A stretch of DNA of 24,735 bases from Guillardia theta CCMP2712 (GCF_000315625.1 NW_005434600.1:324343-349077); one strand, 5' to 3'. Shown: positions 10,185 through 19,180, counted from the stretch's first letter. Made by a program: numbers and translations. The notes: a model not told the origin generated them from the letters alone.

Positions 10185-11885
10185 ATGGCGTCTAACCTGG
10201 TAAAGAAGCTCGGCATGCCCTTCGCTCCATGCGACTCCCCTGCTTCCTCCTTTCTCCTCTCCCTCTCATCAACCTCAACACGCTTGCCATCCTCGTCCTC
10301 CTCCTCCTCAAGGGGCTTGGTTACTTGTCCCCAGCCACTGAAAGCGAAAGAGTCATGGCCCCCTGCAATCTAAACTCGACGGTGCATGTTCCGGGATTGC
10401 GGGTGTTTATGTCTTGAGAATGTTTTGGTCATAACAAGGATGGATATGCTTCACTTATTTATGGGGAATGCTTCTTCTCACCTGCTTGCATCCTGCTCCT
10501 TACATGTTTCGCGTTGGTCGAACATCCCGACCAAGATTGTCTGCTTTTTCCTGCTCAGTGATTTTGGTCGTGTTGAATGTTAAGCCATGCATGTTCAAAA
10601 AGCTGTCGATGTCTGCTCCTACACGCGCTCCCCTCCTTTCCCCCCGAGCTCATTGTCCGCCCTCATGCCGCTGGAGCATTCTCGTGTACGTCCGGATGAG
10701 TTGCCTTATTGCCAGGATATGCCGCTTGACGATGTTGCAAACGCAATGAACAGCTACTCTGAAGATGCTAGAGGATACCAGGTGATTATGACGGCACGCC
10801 TGTTGGCCACGATGTCTGATTAAATGTGCAAGTCCTGGGGCGGCGCCGGCTACTCAGCAACGAGGTGGGAGCTCTTTTCAGTGCTTACGGCATTCCTGAC
10901 CTCTGCTCCTGTAGGGGCCCTGGCCTTGGCTGCCGTGTGTACGTGGGTAACCTCTCCTGGGACGCCCAGTGGCAGGACCTGAAGGATCACATGCGAGGGC
11001 CCAACCAGAACCTCGTACGTAGACTTGTTGCATCCGTGGTTTTCCAGTGACCCCTCTGCCAGAATGTTGTCCATGCCGACATCATGTACGAGGCTGGTGG
11101 AAGGTCGAAAGGATGTGCCATCGTGGAGTATGCCTCCCCGGAAGATGCGCAGCGTGCCATCGCCGAACTCAACGACACTGAGATGATGGGCCGTCTCATT
11201 TTTGTCCGGGAGGACAGGGAGGGCTTCAAGGGAGGTAATGCTGGTGGAGTCTAGGATGGAGCTGGGTATTTATGGTGCATTCTCAGGTTATTCTGCCACG
11301 ACAACCTTTCCCAGTGGAGGCTACAGTAACTTTGGAGGAGGAGGAGGAGGAGGAGGAGGAGGTATCAATCGCAGACAATTCTGAGCGGTGTTGAGTTGGG
11401 ACGTGTGAAGGTTACAACGGAGATGGATATAATTCGTTCCGTGGCAAGTCTTCCGGCTTCCGTGGTCGGTCTGCAGGAGGCTACGGTGCCGGAGGTGCCG
11501 GCGGTGCCGGAGGTGCTGGTGGCTTTGCCGGAGGTAGCGACCCTTCACGCACATGTGTCCTTCTTACGCATGAAGCAGGCATGGGTACCGGTGGCCGCAG
11601 AGTGTATGTGGGCAATCTGTCATGGGAGTGCAAGTGGCAAGACCTGAAGGATCACATGCGGACAGCAGGCAACGTGCTCCATGCCGACGTGATGACAGGT
11701 CCCGACGGAAGGTCCAAGGGTTGCGGCCTTGTCGAGTTCTCTTCCCCTGTACGATGTGTTGCTCTTGTTGTCTGAGCGTCTCACAGTGATGGCAGGAGGA
11801 GGCGGTGCGTGCCATCCAGGAGTTGAACGAGACGGAGCTCATGGGACGCATGATCTTCGTCCGCGAGGACAGAGAGATGCGATGA
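10185..11885 (+). CDS. two-RRM glycine-rich RNA-binding protein
   Basis: It probably binds RNA in the nucleus or cytoplasm through two RNA-recognition motifs joined by a Gly-rich linker. Exons: 10185-10199, 10716-10781, 10833-10864, 10915-11014, 11063-11234, 11287-11361, 11411-11533, 11576-11748, 11796-11885; 281 residues. RRM1 has RNP2 VYVGNLSW (46-53) and RNP1 KGCAIVEY (87-94). RRM2 repeats them as VYVGNLSW (204-211) and KGCGLVEF (242-249). Both contain WQDLKDHMR and end FVREDRE, so the domains look like an internal duplication. The linker has poly-Gly from a GGA repeat and a GGAGGAGG-type tract. The first exon is uncertain: ATG 10185 has a strong GCCATGG context and a gtaaag donor, but needs a 516-nt intron. 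The alternative is ATG 10587, read without a break into exon 10716-10781, giving 319 residues. Everything from 10716 on is firm. Confidence 0.88.
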
Positions 11886-12290
11886 GCATGACGAGATCCC
11901 AGGGTCGAGACAAGTCGCATGTGACAGGGGCGTATACTGACCTGTCTCGCGTGTGATTTGTTCTCGTTGCCGTCGGTACCGCAAACGTGAGGCATCGCTC
12001 TAAGGTGTTCGAGCTGCCTGTGGAGCTGCTGGGATGTGGGAATCTTGTTAGTTGGGTGCTGTACATTTTCAGGTTCTTGCTCATCTTAGTTTTCGAAGGG
12101 TTTGTTTGAGTAGAGTTGCGCTTTTGTGGTGAATGGAAGAATGATTTCTAGTTCCCCTTCCCTGCCCACTCCCCCTATTTCTCTCTTCAATACGTCGGAT
12201 CTCTCTCTAGTCGTCAGCACGTTTGAGTAGCCCCATGACAAATTGTCACTTCGTTGGTTTGTAAGTGCAAAGCGGCCAACATGTCGTTCT
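11886..12290. other. 3' flank of the RRM gene
   Basis: No convincing frame or RNA gene is seen. The sequence is of average composition and probably holds the 3' untranslated region. Confidence 0.35.
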
Positions 12291-12625
12291 GAAACGACAT
12301 AACCTGTCATGTACCTTATTGTCATCTGGCTCGGCAGCCAGCCATTCATCGTTTGTATCTTCCGAGTCTACGCTCAACCTATCTCCCTGTAGTAACGCAC
12401 GCTCCTGAAATTTGTCTTGACTAGTCGCAGCCAAGATGCAGAAGGAGGAACAGCGCCTGGATGGAGGAGAAGTTCCAAGAATGGACAAAAGCAGGGCTGA
12501 AGAGGGAACACGTCTGCGATTTGCGCCTGCCCGTGCACGAGTGGCATGTCGTTCGGTGGCTAGGATCGATCGGAAGGCCGGAAAGTGATCAAAAAGAGGC
12601 TCTACTAATACACAAATCATCGCTT
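12290..12625. other. coding-like stretch, strand unresolved
   Basis: Two incompatible readings look protein-like. On the + strand, from ATG 12461, the frame WMEEKFQEWTKAG, KREHVCDLRLPV, HEWHVVRWLGSIG has five Trp in about 40 residues and runs into the minisatellite before stopping at about 12617. It follows an acceptor-like CGCAG at about 12430. On the minus strand, at about 12420-12320, SQDKFQERALLQGDRLS then DTNDEWLAAEPDDNK ends at a possible donor AAG|gtacat. Neither can be joined to a start or a neighbouring gene. One may be an orphan exon or gene remnant. Confidence 0.3.
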
Positions 12626-12725
12626 CTAATACACTAGTCATCTCTACTAATAAACTAGTCATCTCTACTAATAAGCTAGTACGGTCATCTCTACTAATAA
12701 ACTAGTCATCTTTACTTATATCGGA
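12597..12725. repeat. 21-bp minisatellite (CATCTCTACTAATAAACTAGT)
   Basis: About six units lie head to tail. Clear copies occupy 12618-12638, 12639-12659, 12660-12680 and 12686-12706, with degenerate copies at both ends and a 5-nt insertion (ACGGT) at 12681-12685. Most units carry ACTAGT or a one-base variant at their end. Confidence 0.85.
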
Positions 12726-13024
12726 CAGAAAGGTTGACCAGGCGGAACACTAACGGGAGGGAAACACCAGGAGGGACGAGCTCACAGGCTACACAAGAGA
12801 TGGCAGGGCGTTGAAAACTAACTTGCTGCCTACTGCCTCGAGCCATGCACCCTCAACGGTCATCATCAGGTACTAGTATAATGTGACCCCACCTTCCATC
12901 GCTAATGACGGTTTATGATACACCCGAACATCATATCCTCTAACACACAAACACTCCTTGCTCCACGCTCACAAGTACTCCAGCAGTGTGGTCAGATCAT
13001 CACCCACTCCCTCCACCCCCTCAC
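12726..13024. other. 3' flank of membrane-protein gene A
   Basis: Non-coding. The part at about 12900-13024 resembles the DNA 3' of paralogue B (14850-14959): GACGG, TGATACAC and CCCACTCCCTCC motifs occur in the same order. The duplication therefore included flanking sequence. Confidence 0.4.
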
Positions 13025-13655
13025 TCAGATCTTGTTGGCAGGATCTAGGCCGCAGTAGGCGTGAGCTTGCTGCGGGTCCAGCTCGAACACTGCAAAGCGC
13101 TCGTAAGTCCCTGAGACAGTAACTCTCCCCTTGCTCTCACCATCGATGGGCAGGTTGCCAGTGTCCACGGTCTCGACCTTGTTGTCGGCGGCAGCTTGCA
13201 TCTCGGCCACTTGCTTCTGAGCATCTTTCGTCTCCTTCCAAGGCAAGTAGCTGACACGTGTCACAGACGCGCTCGTCAACAACAAGACAGAGGACTTACA
13301 CCCGCTTGTAGATCCACCACGACGAGATCATAACCCACACAACCACTGAGCAGAAGCGAGTCATGGAAGGAGCAAGCAGAAGCGAGTCATAGAAGAACAG
13401 GCAGCGGCGAGTGAGAGAAAGAGAAAGTAGAGGCGATTCATAGAAGGAACGAGCAGTCAGTTAGCAGAGCCTCCCACCTCCGATTGTGATGAGGACGATC
13501 TTTGTTGTAGTGTTGGTACCCCCAGTACTGTAACCACCTGATGAACTGCTGCTGCCACCTCCCTTGCTGCTGCTGTAGCTGGACTTGCCGCCACTGTAGC
13601 TGCTGCTGCCTCCTCGCAACCAAGACATAGTCTGCTCCATCCCAGTCCCCGACAT
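13025..13655 (-). CDS. single-pass membrane protein with Gly/Ser-rich N-terminus, paralogue A
   Basis: I do not recognise the family. Three exons, read from high to low coordinates: 13655-13478, 13345-13300, 13250-13025; 149 residues. Residues 1-51 are Ser/Gly/Tyr-rich with no signal peptide. A hydrophobic segment at about 53-72 (KIVLITIG, VVVWVMISSWWIY) is a likely membrane span, followed at once by basic KR and then YLPW. The rest is soluble and ends VFELDPQQAHAY, GLDPANK. Paralogue B shares this plan, the 46-nt second exon, the intron positions and phases, and the C-terminal motif. The start at 13655 was chosen because it lines up with B's; an in-frame ATG at 13691 would add 12 residues. 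The 132-nt first intron contains degenerate repeats of about 30 nt. Confidence 0.75.
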
Positions 13656-13689
13656 GCCCCCTTCAAGTTCGCGACCTGGCAGGGTTGAC

Positions 13690-13930
13690 AATGGTTTAAA
13701 AGGTCAAAACAGGATTTTACTCGACAAATTTGAAAATCTTCTTTGGAATCGTCCGAGGACATTTGAACTACTAATCTTTATCTTACAAATTGAGGTCATG
13801 ATTTCAAAATTACTAGGCTTGACGAACGGTTTACTTTTAATTTTGTCAACTTTCCTACCAGGCCTCTTGATAGACTTATAACATTTCTCATACAAAAATA
13901 AGTTATTTATAACGTTTAAAATATGCCCGG
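13690..13930. other. AT-rich block upstream of paralogue A
   Basis: A markedly AT-rich stretch between the 5' end of paralogue A and GC block 4, with a sharp right-hand boundary at about 13925. No coding evidence is seen. It probably includes the promoter of paralogue A. Confidence 0.5.
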
Positions 13931-14640
13931 CCATAGTGACGGGCCTTTCAATAGTACAACGGAAGATACTAGTAACCGTAGTACTCATGACTACCGGAGT
14001 GACAGTGACGCCGGGGGCCGCTACCGTACGGCCGCCCGGGCCGGTCTCCGGGGGCCGCGGACCCGGCCGCGCGGTCGCCCGACTCACTGAGTCAGCGGCG
14101 GCCCGGACACTGTCAACAGTCCGTCGCCGGCGACTGGAAGTTCCGAAGTTCGGACTTGAACTTCGGAAGGCAGGCTCAGTTGCAGGCACAACTTGGGCCA
14201 AGTTGTTGCAGACCGACGGTGGTCACCGTTCACGGAAGACGACCGTACTACGGTAACAACAAGCACAGTCTGACATCAGCCGCGGCGGGCGGCAACTGAG
14301 TCACTGCGTATTGGACCGGTGCCGGGCCGCTCGGCTGTCCGACACCGTCAGTGCATCCGATGATGCCCTCACTGTCATGCAACCGGTGACCGTTGAACTA
14401 GTCCGTCCGAGTCGGTGAGCCTTCAAGACTCCTTGGAAGTGTAACCGTGTTGTACTTTGCAACGCAGTCACGGTACCATCCGATGGTCGGACCGAGACGT
14501 TGTAGGCGAGGACCAGGACGGTGAGAAGAAGCTCGTTCAAGTCGGTCACAACCGGCACCGATTGTGAACTGCTCAGTGACCGTGCAAGGGCTGCTGCAGT
14601 GTCCTGTCCCATCGATGATCCTGACTATGTTGCAACATGA
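13931..14640. other. GC-rich, palindrome-dense intergenic block 4
   Basis: The clearest example of inverted-repeat density. Within about 130 nt it holds GACTCACTGAGTC (14081-14093), GTCGCCGGCGAC (14123-14134), arms CCGAAGTTC/GAACTTCGG (14143-14166) and ACAACTTGGGCCAAGTTGT (14188-14206). More CGGTGACCG and ACCGT/ACGGT pairs follow. GC content falls gradually after 14340. Open frames are compositional. Confidence 0.65.
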
Positions 14641-14959
14641 TCGAGAATGACTGCATTCTTCTATCAGAGTGCTATGGTTCTCCAACCCTCACAGCACTAC
14701 TTCAACTTCCACCTTCCTTCTCCTACCTCCTACTGACAGCTTTTGCCAACAAGGTACCAGACAAGTCCGTAAATGTCTGAGTTGACCCCGCTATCGCTCA
14801 AGCTGGCTGCTCCTGCGGGAGTGCTCCTGCTCCCACCGCCCCAACCCTCGCCATTGGTATTGACGGCTGATGATACACATGTACATCGACACACCCGACG
14901 CCGTCTGCTCGCATGGTCAGAACATCGGATCCATACCCACTCCCTCCTCTCTCGCACTC
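14641..14959. other. spacer 3' of paralogue B
   Basis: Pyrimidine-rich non-coding DNA. Its right half resembles the 3' flank of paralogue A. The short + strand frame here is open by chance. Confidence 0.4.
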
Positions 14960-15487
14960 TCAGGTCTTGTTAGGAGGGTCTAGGCCGATGTAGGCGTGAG
15001 CTTGCTGCGGATTCAGCTCGAATACGTTGGCAGGCACGCTCTGATCCTCCCCGTTGACATCGGGATACTAAACATTCGAGTGAGGGAGATCTGCGCCGTC
15101 CAGACAACAGAGCAAGAGTGAGCATACCGCGACAGGGATGCCGTCGTCAGTGACCTGCTGACTCGCACGCCGAGATGGCAAGTAGCTGAAGCATGTCAGG
15201 CGAGCAAGTCTTGAACGAGACCAGGAGTGCTCACATCCTCTTGTAGTACATGTAGACGCTACCAACGACAAATATCGTAACTGTAGCAAGTGAGCGAGGC
15301 GAGCGAGCGGGTAGAACAGTCTCGTACCAAAAATTACGATGTAGATTATGGTGCCGATGTCACCTCCTATTGATGACCCGCTGGTTCCTCCTGCTCCTGT
15401 TCCTCCTGTCTTGCTGCCGCTGGACTTTCCGCCGCCGCCGCCGCCTTTTCTCCAGCCCTCCATCCCAGGCTCCTGGCTGCTCCCCAT
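14960..15487 (-). CDS. single-pass membrane protein with Gly/Ser-rich N-terminus, paralogue B
   Basis: Paralogue of the gene at 13025-13655; function unknown. Four exons, high to low: 15487-15328, 15280-15235, 15185-15128, 15067-14960; 123 residues. A Gly/Ser/Thr-rich head contains GGGGGGKSSGSKTGG. A membrane span lies at about 46-64 (IIYIVIFVTIFVVGSVYMYY), followed by KRIYLPSRR. The tail ends VFELNPQQAHAY, GLDPPNK. The 46-nt second exon and the 49-nt intron after it have the same lengths and phases as in A. B has one extra intron (15127-15068) inside the region that is a single exon in A, and a shorter loop there. Ser/Gly content ahead of an uncleaved span suggests a disordered head on one side of a membrane and a compact tail on the other; which membrane cannot be told. 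Confidence 0.75.
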
Positions 15488-15524
15488 GACGACTGAGCCT
15501 TGCGCCGCTTTTTCGAGATTCACC

Positions 15525-16350
15525 TAAACTAAATCCTTTTTCTTTGAAATTACATGGTGAATTTTGGCATCCCGCTTTCAAAAAAATGTTAACTTTTACT
15601 AGCAGCCTGGCAGGTGCCTACCGTAGGACGGTCGGACGTCAATTGAATGAGTTTCAGTCACTCAGTCCGACCGGCGAACTTGGGCCCGGCCCGGGGACTC
15701 GGATGCCATGCCGGGCCGCCGAAGTAACTAAGTGCAGCCGGCCTGGCAGCCTGTTGCGGCCGCGGCCGGACTCCGACGCGGCTCACCGTTGGCGGCCGCG
15801 TTCGAGTCGTGACTCGCGGATCCGATGCCCCCGTGGCACGGACTGAGGCAAGTTCCGAATGGCGGCAATGGCAGTGGGGCGCACTGCGCCGGCGGCACTG
15901 AGGCCGCGGGCGCACATGAATTCAAGTTGTCTGAGACCGTTCTGTACAGCGGCCAGTTTACAAGGACCGGCGGCCGGGGCCGTTAGCCCGGCGCATCACT
16001 ACTCATGGCGGGCCGGGCCCCCGTTCACTGACGGCGGCGTCCGGGCCGCGAAAAACCGTTGAACGGGTCAGCGGTGACTCCGTCACGGTCAACTTTGTTC
16101 AGCGCCTCGCCAGGTGACCACGGAGTCACTGAGTCAGTCACTTCCAGAGGCTTGCCGCGGCCAGTGCCGGCCCACCGTGACAGCCACGGTAGTAAACGAC
16201 ACACTGAGTGACACTGAATGAAAGAAAGCGACGGTGACAGTCGGCTGATCATCATAGTACAAGTTCCTAGGCCCTGTCACGGCCCGGTGCTCTTGACACA
16301 TCACCCTGAGGAGCGGGGGAGACCCAGGCTCCTGCCTTGATAGTACCTCG
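15525..16350. other. short AT-rich edge and GC-rich, palindrome-rich block 5
   Basis: About 75 nt of AT-rich sequence precede a long GC-rich block. Inverted repeats include CGAGTCGTGACTCG (15803-15816), GTGAC/GTCAC (16074-16086), GCGCACTGCGC near 15880 and CGGATCCG near 15818. Words such as CACTGAGTCA and CCGTGACAG are shared with block 4. No splice signals or codon structure are seen. Confidence 0.6.
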
Positions 16351-16475
16351 ACGTCATAATAGTATACAATTTTGGATTCAGATGTATCCACCTAGTCATA
16401 TCATTACATGGTTTCATTTGACTTAAGTTTGGTTTCAATTCTGTTCAACGTTCGCACACACACCATAAGACGATC

Positions 16476-16901
16476 TCACTGAGAAGAGGCTCTTGCTGCC
16501 AACGCTTCTCCCTTCTTCTCGTGGTTGTCGAAGTGGATGAAACTTAGCAATGGAGGGAAGAGAGAAGATCAGAGATCAGCAACGAGAAGGCAAGAAGGAA
16601 GAACCAAGTGTGACTCAGGGGAAGAGTGAATCAGCTCTATTCCATGCAATCTTGGGGTGAGCATGAAAAATTTACTCTTCCTCGGCAAAAAAGTTCTACT
16701 CTCAACACCCACTCTTCGTCCTCCAACCCTACACAATATGCTGACAACAGCAAAGCATGCAGGCTCGACCAACCTTGAGGGCCCTACTTGTATTGGCTCC
16801 TATTTCCTCCCTCGCACAAGAGGCAAGTTGGCAGCAAAGGCTCCGATGGCAGGAGGAAGCGCAAGGAAGAGAGACGCTGCTATCCCCGACAACCCGGCCA
16901 T
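16476..16901 (-). CDS. probable plastid-targeted protein (middle exons unresolved)
   Basis: On the minus strand, ATG 16901 opens a leader MAGLSGIAASLFLALPPAIG, then AFAANLPL and possibly VRGRK. This is a hydrophobic signal-peptide core followed by A|F and a basic stretch, the bipartite presequence plan of red-lineage secondary plastids. An in-frame TAG follows at once, so a donor is needed, most simply CTT|gtgcga after 16818. The last exon is also clear: after a CTAAG acceptor at about 16541 it encodes FIHFDNHEKKGEALAARASSQ (21 residues) and a TGA at 16478-16476. The exon or exons between (about 16590-16770) cannot be fixed; GRRVGVESRTFLPRKSK is one candidate. The product would be small and is not recognised. 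The overlapping + strand frame is judged a shadow. Confidence 0.5.
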
Positions 16902-17147
16902 GCTGAACACCAGGCTTCAAGGGTTGCTCATCACTCAAAGGTATCAGGTGCGATGATGTCATACTAGCGGTGCTAGACCAGCGTAAGGGAGAGGAGACCC
17001 CTTTGACTGAAGGGGCTGATCCTTATACAGGCCGAGGAAGGGAATAGGGGTAGTGCTGCACGAGCAAGCGGTACTAAAGAGGAGCGGGGCAGATGTGAAC
17101 GAGGGTGAGGTTGCCTGCTTGAGCGTAGCAAGGCTGTCATACAAGAC

Positions 17148-17471
17148 TCAACGTAAGTGCTGGTCGTTGATAATACCTCGCGCATCAAGCTCCTCGTCCC
17201 CGTCCCTTTGCTGCTTCCGCTTCCCTGTAGCCTCGTGTGCCCTTGACGTCCTCGCCGCCATCACGTTGCTCAGCACGTCCCTGCAGCATCCCGGCCGCCT
17301 CAGCTGTCCGTCGGGGGTGGCAGCAGCAGCAGCAGCAGCAGGGGAGGGGAGGGAGAGGGAGAGGGAGGAAGAGCTTCGGGAGGCTTGGCGGGAGGTCCAG
17401 GGAGAGACTTGGAGGATCTTGATGGTAGAGCGAGGGGGAGGGAAAGGGAGGGGGAGGGGAGCTGCAGACAT
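17148..17471 (-). CDS. Pro/Ser-rich three-copy family, copy 1
   Basis: Function unknown. One exon-like frame of 107 residues. It starts MSAAPLPLPFPPPR, then the conserved core STIKILQVSPWTSR with ASRSSSS, a poly-Ala stretch from a CTG repeat, the core CRDVLSNVMAAR and EATGKRKQQ, and an acidic segment DGDEE. Copies 2 and 3 keep the same frame through the shared cores. Their common stop, after a DVR ending, is lost here because CGATAG is replaced by CGAGG, so copy 1 reads on to IINDQHLR. The opposite strand is also open, but its end is not shared between copies. The codons are pyrimidine-rich, so composition could mimic coding. Confidence 0.4.
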   Translation of the reverse strand: MSAAPLPLPFPPPRSTIKILQVSPWTSRQASRSSSSLSLSLPSPAAAAAAATPDGQLRRPGCCRDVLSNVMAARTSRAHEATGKRKQQRDGDEELDARGIINDQHLR

Positions 17472-17887
17472 GAGGCAGGGGGCTGAGGGGAGGAGGGTGA
17501 AGGGTGTAGCGAGAAGGAGGGAAGGGAGGAGGATTGAAATCACGTGAAGGGGGTTCAGGTCTTTATGTGTTATCAATCTCGCTGTCTATCTCCGTAAAGG
17601 TCCCTGCGACTAGCTGGTACTACCCCCACCCTACTCTGAGACTATCCTGACACCCCTACCTGACTTTTTTTTAAATTCCCCGACGTCAAAAGAGCTCGTT
17701 TTGTATCTCTGCCGTCACGCTGACGTGCTTGCACTTGGATTGTTCGGATCTTGAAGGTCCCACCCTTCTCGTCTCGCACTAGAGGCTCACTTAGGCTTCA
17801 TCCCACCTCGAGCTATGCTCTCCATTAGTCGGATCTGTCGCGTGACTCCCTCGTGATTCTCTTCATCCCGCATATCAGGCATCCTTT
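17472..17887. other. spacer inside the duplicated region
   Basis: It contains a small C-tract cluster at about 17610-17665 (ACTACCCCCACCCTACTC, GACACCCCTACC) of the same type as arrays 1 and 2. A segment at about 17745-17900 recurs at 19018-19180. No gene is supported. Confidence 0.45.
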
Positions 17888-17926
17888 ATGTCCCTACTCC
17901 CCCTCACTCCTCTCCGCACGACGATC

Positions 17927-18004
17927 ATGGGAGGCGGAGGCAGCTCGTCCTTGGACGCGGAGAGGAGGAGCATGAAGCGGGTCGTCGAGGAGGGGAGGAG
18001 TTAA
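17927..18004 (+). CDS. possible 25-residue ORF with an N-myristoylation-like start
   Basis: The frame reads MGGGGSSSLDAERRSMKR, then VVEEGRS and TAA. Gly at 2 and Ser at 6 fit the N-myristoylation pattern, followed by a charged helix-like stretch. It may be a first exon whose donor I cannot find, or chance. An in-frame upstream ATG at 17888 adds 13 residues. Confidence 0.2.
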   Translation: MGGGGSSSLDAERRSMKRVVEEGRS

Positions 18005-18160
18005 AGGAGACGAGGACGGGAGGAGACGAGGCGTTTGAATGTGTTCCTGTCGCCTTTCTCATCACTTGTGTCACAACCACAAGCTCCATGAGGCCCTGCT
18101 TCTAACCAGAAGGGCAAGAGGAGGGAGAGCGAGTGAGGGCTGGCTGACCCGGTCAAACCA

Positions 18161-18288
18161 GTGCAGTGATGTGTACTTTACTAGCGATGCTAGTGCAGTG
18201 ATGTGTACTTTACTAGCGATGCTAGTGCAGTGATGTGTACTTTACTAGCGATGCTAGTGCAGTGATGTGTACTTTACTAGCGGTGCTG
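18161..18288. repeat. 32-bp minisatellite, four units
   Basis: Four head-to-tail units at 18161-18192, 18193-18224, 18225-18256 and 18257-18288. The first three are identical and the last differs by two bases at its end (CGGTGCTG instead of CGATGCTA). A half unit, ACTAGCGGTGCTA, lies alone at about 16966-16978. The unit contains ACTAGC and GCTAGT, a short inverted pair. Confidence 0.92.
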
Positions 18289-18447
18289 GACTCACAAGCT
18301 TCTGCTCCTCTTCTTACCAGGAGTGATAGAGACTTCCACTGCTGTCCCTTACCTTGACAAGTTTGCGGTGTGACCTGCTAGGGCCCTCGCATATCAGTCT
18401 TGTCCTCAAGCGCTCTCCTGCCTTGACAGCACCTCCCACCCACACTG
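18289..18447. other. spacer between the minisatellite and copy 2
   Basis: About 160 nt with no recognisable coding or repeat content. Confidence 0.3.
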
Positions 18448-18701
18448 CTATCGCACATCAACCTCCTCGTGTCTTTCCGCGACCTCGTCCCCGTCCCCCT
18501 CCTGCTTCCGCTTCCCTGTAGCCTCTTGTGTCCTTTCGGCGGCGGCGGCAGCAGGGAGGCGGTGGGAGAGGGAAAGGGAGGAGGGGCTTCGGGAGGCTTT
18601 GCGGGAGGTCCAGGGAGAGACTTGGAGGATCTTGATGGTAGAGCGAGGAGGAGGGAAAGGGAGGGGGAGTGGCGGGGGGGGGGAGAAGGCGCTGCAAACA
18701 T
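18448..18701 (-). pseudogene. Pro/Ser-rich three-copy family, copy 2, frameshifted
   Basis: Second copy, same orientation as copy 1. The core STIKILQVSPWTSRKASRS and the C-terminal part TQEATGKRKQ, GDGDE, HEEVDVR with TAG at 18450-18448 are in one frame. The expected start (ATG at 18701, MFAAPSPPP) is in another. The break lies in the C homopolymer at about 18674-18683, so either the copy is broken or the run length is misread. It also lacks the RDVLSNV core present in copies 1 and 3, which suggests an internal deletion. Confidence 0.45.
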
Positions 18702-18759
18702 GAGGCAGGGCGATGGAGGAAGAGGGAGCAGGTACCAGAGCACGGAGCAGGGAGCAGAG

Positions 18760-19017
18760 CACGGAGCAAGGAGCAGGGAGGAACCACGGGAGAAGGATGG
18801 AGGTCCCGTATCGGGGGAGTGGGGCAGGGGGAATGGGGCTGGGGGAATGGGGCTGGGGTGTGCTAGAGCAGGGGAGTATCTCCCCGATATCTTTTGCTGT
18901 TCGACTGGACTGCATGACTGATAAGCCGGCCAGTCATTCATTTTTACTTCACGGAGATTGTATCGGGGGAGCAAGCATGAGCTTGCATAAGTCGTCAGTT
19001 GCACCCTGCAGGACAGT
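18760..19017. other. GA/GGGGCT-rich spacer
   Basis: Purine-rich DNA with imperfect repeats of GGAGCA near 18725-18780 and GGGGAATGGGGCTG at about 18828-18857. Both strands have compositional open frames only. Confidence 0.4.
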
Positions 19018-19180
19018 CCCTGACCCTTCTCATTCTCAATTAGAGGCACACTTAGACTTTATCTCACCATGGGCCCTGCCCTCCATGCCCAAAATCAGTT
19101 CTGTAACAACACACCTCTTACGATCTGCAGAAGTGCAACTCCTCCACTACTTGTAAACTGACATCCTTTCGTCCCCTACA
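19018..19180 (+). repeat. direct repeat of 17745-17900
   Basis: CCCTTCTC, TAGAGGC, CACTTAG and TTTATCTCACC motifs, then CATCCTTT and GTCCC, follow the same order and spacing as at 17745-17900. The offset of about 1.27 kb matches the distance between copies 1 and 2 of the Pro/Ser-rich frame. The simplest reading is a tandem segmental duplication, now diverged. Confidence 0.5.

Noticed and set aside
12595-12725. CRISPR-like array
   Set aside because: Units are contiguous with no unique spacers and the context is eukaryotic; it is a minisatellite.
16657-16956. 99-residue + frame opposite the plastid-leader gene
   Set aside because: The minus strand gives an ATG, a textbook leader and a clean C-terminal exon; the + frame has no comparable features.
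17053-17547. 164-residue + frame opposite copy 1 (EELREAWREVQGETWRILMV)
   Set aside because: The core resembles a helix, but start and end are not shared with the same strand of copies 2 and 3, whereas the other strand keeps frame in all three and a common stop in two.
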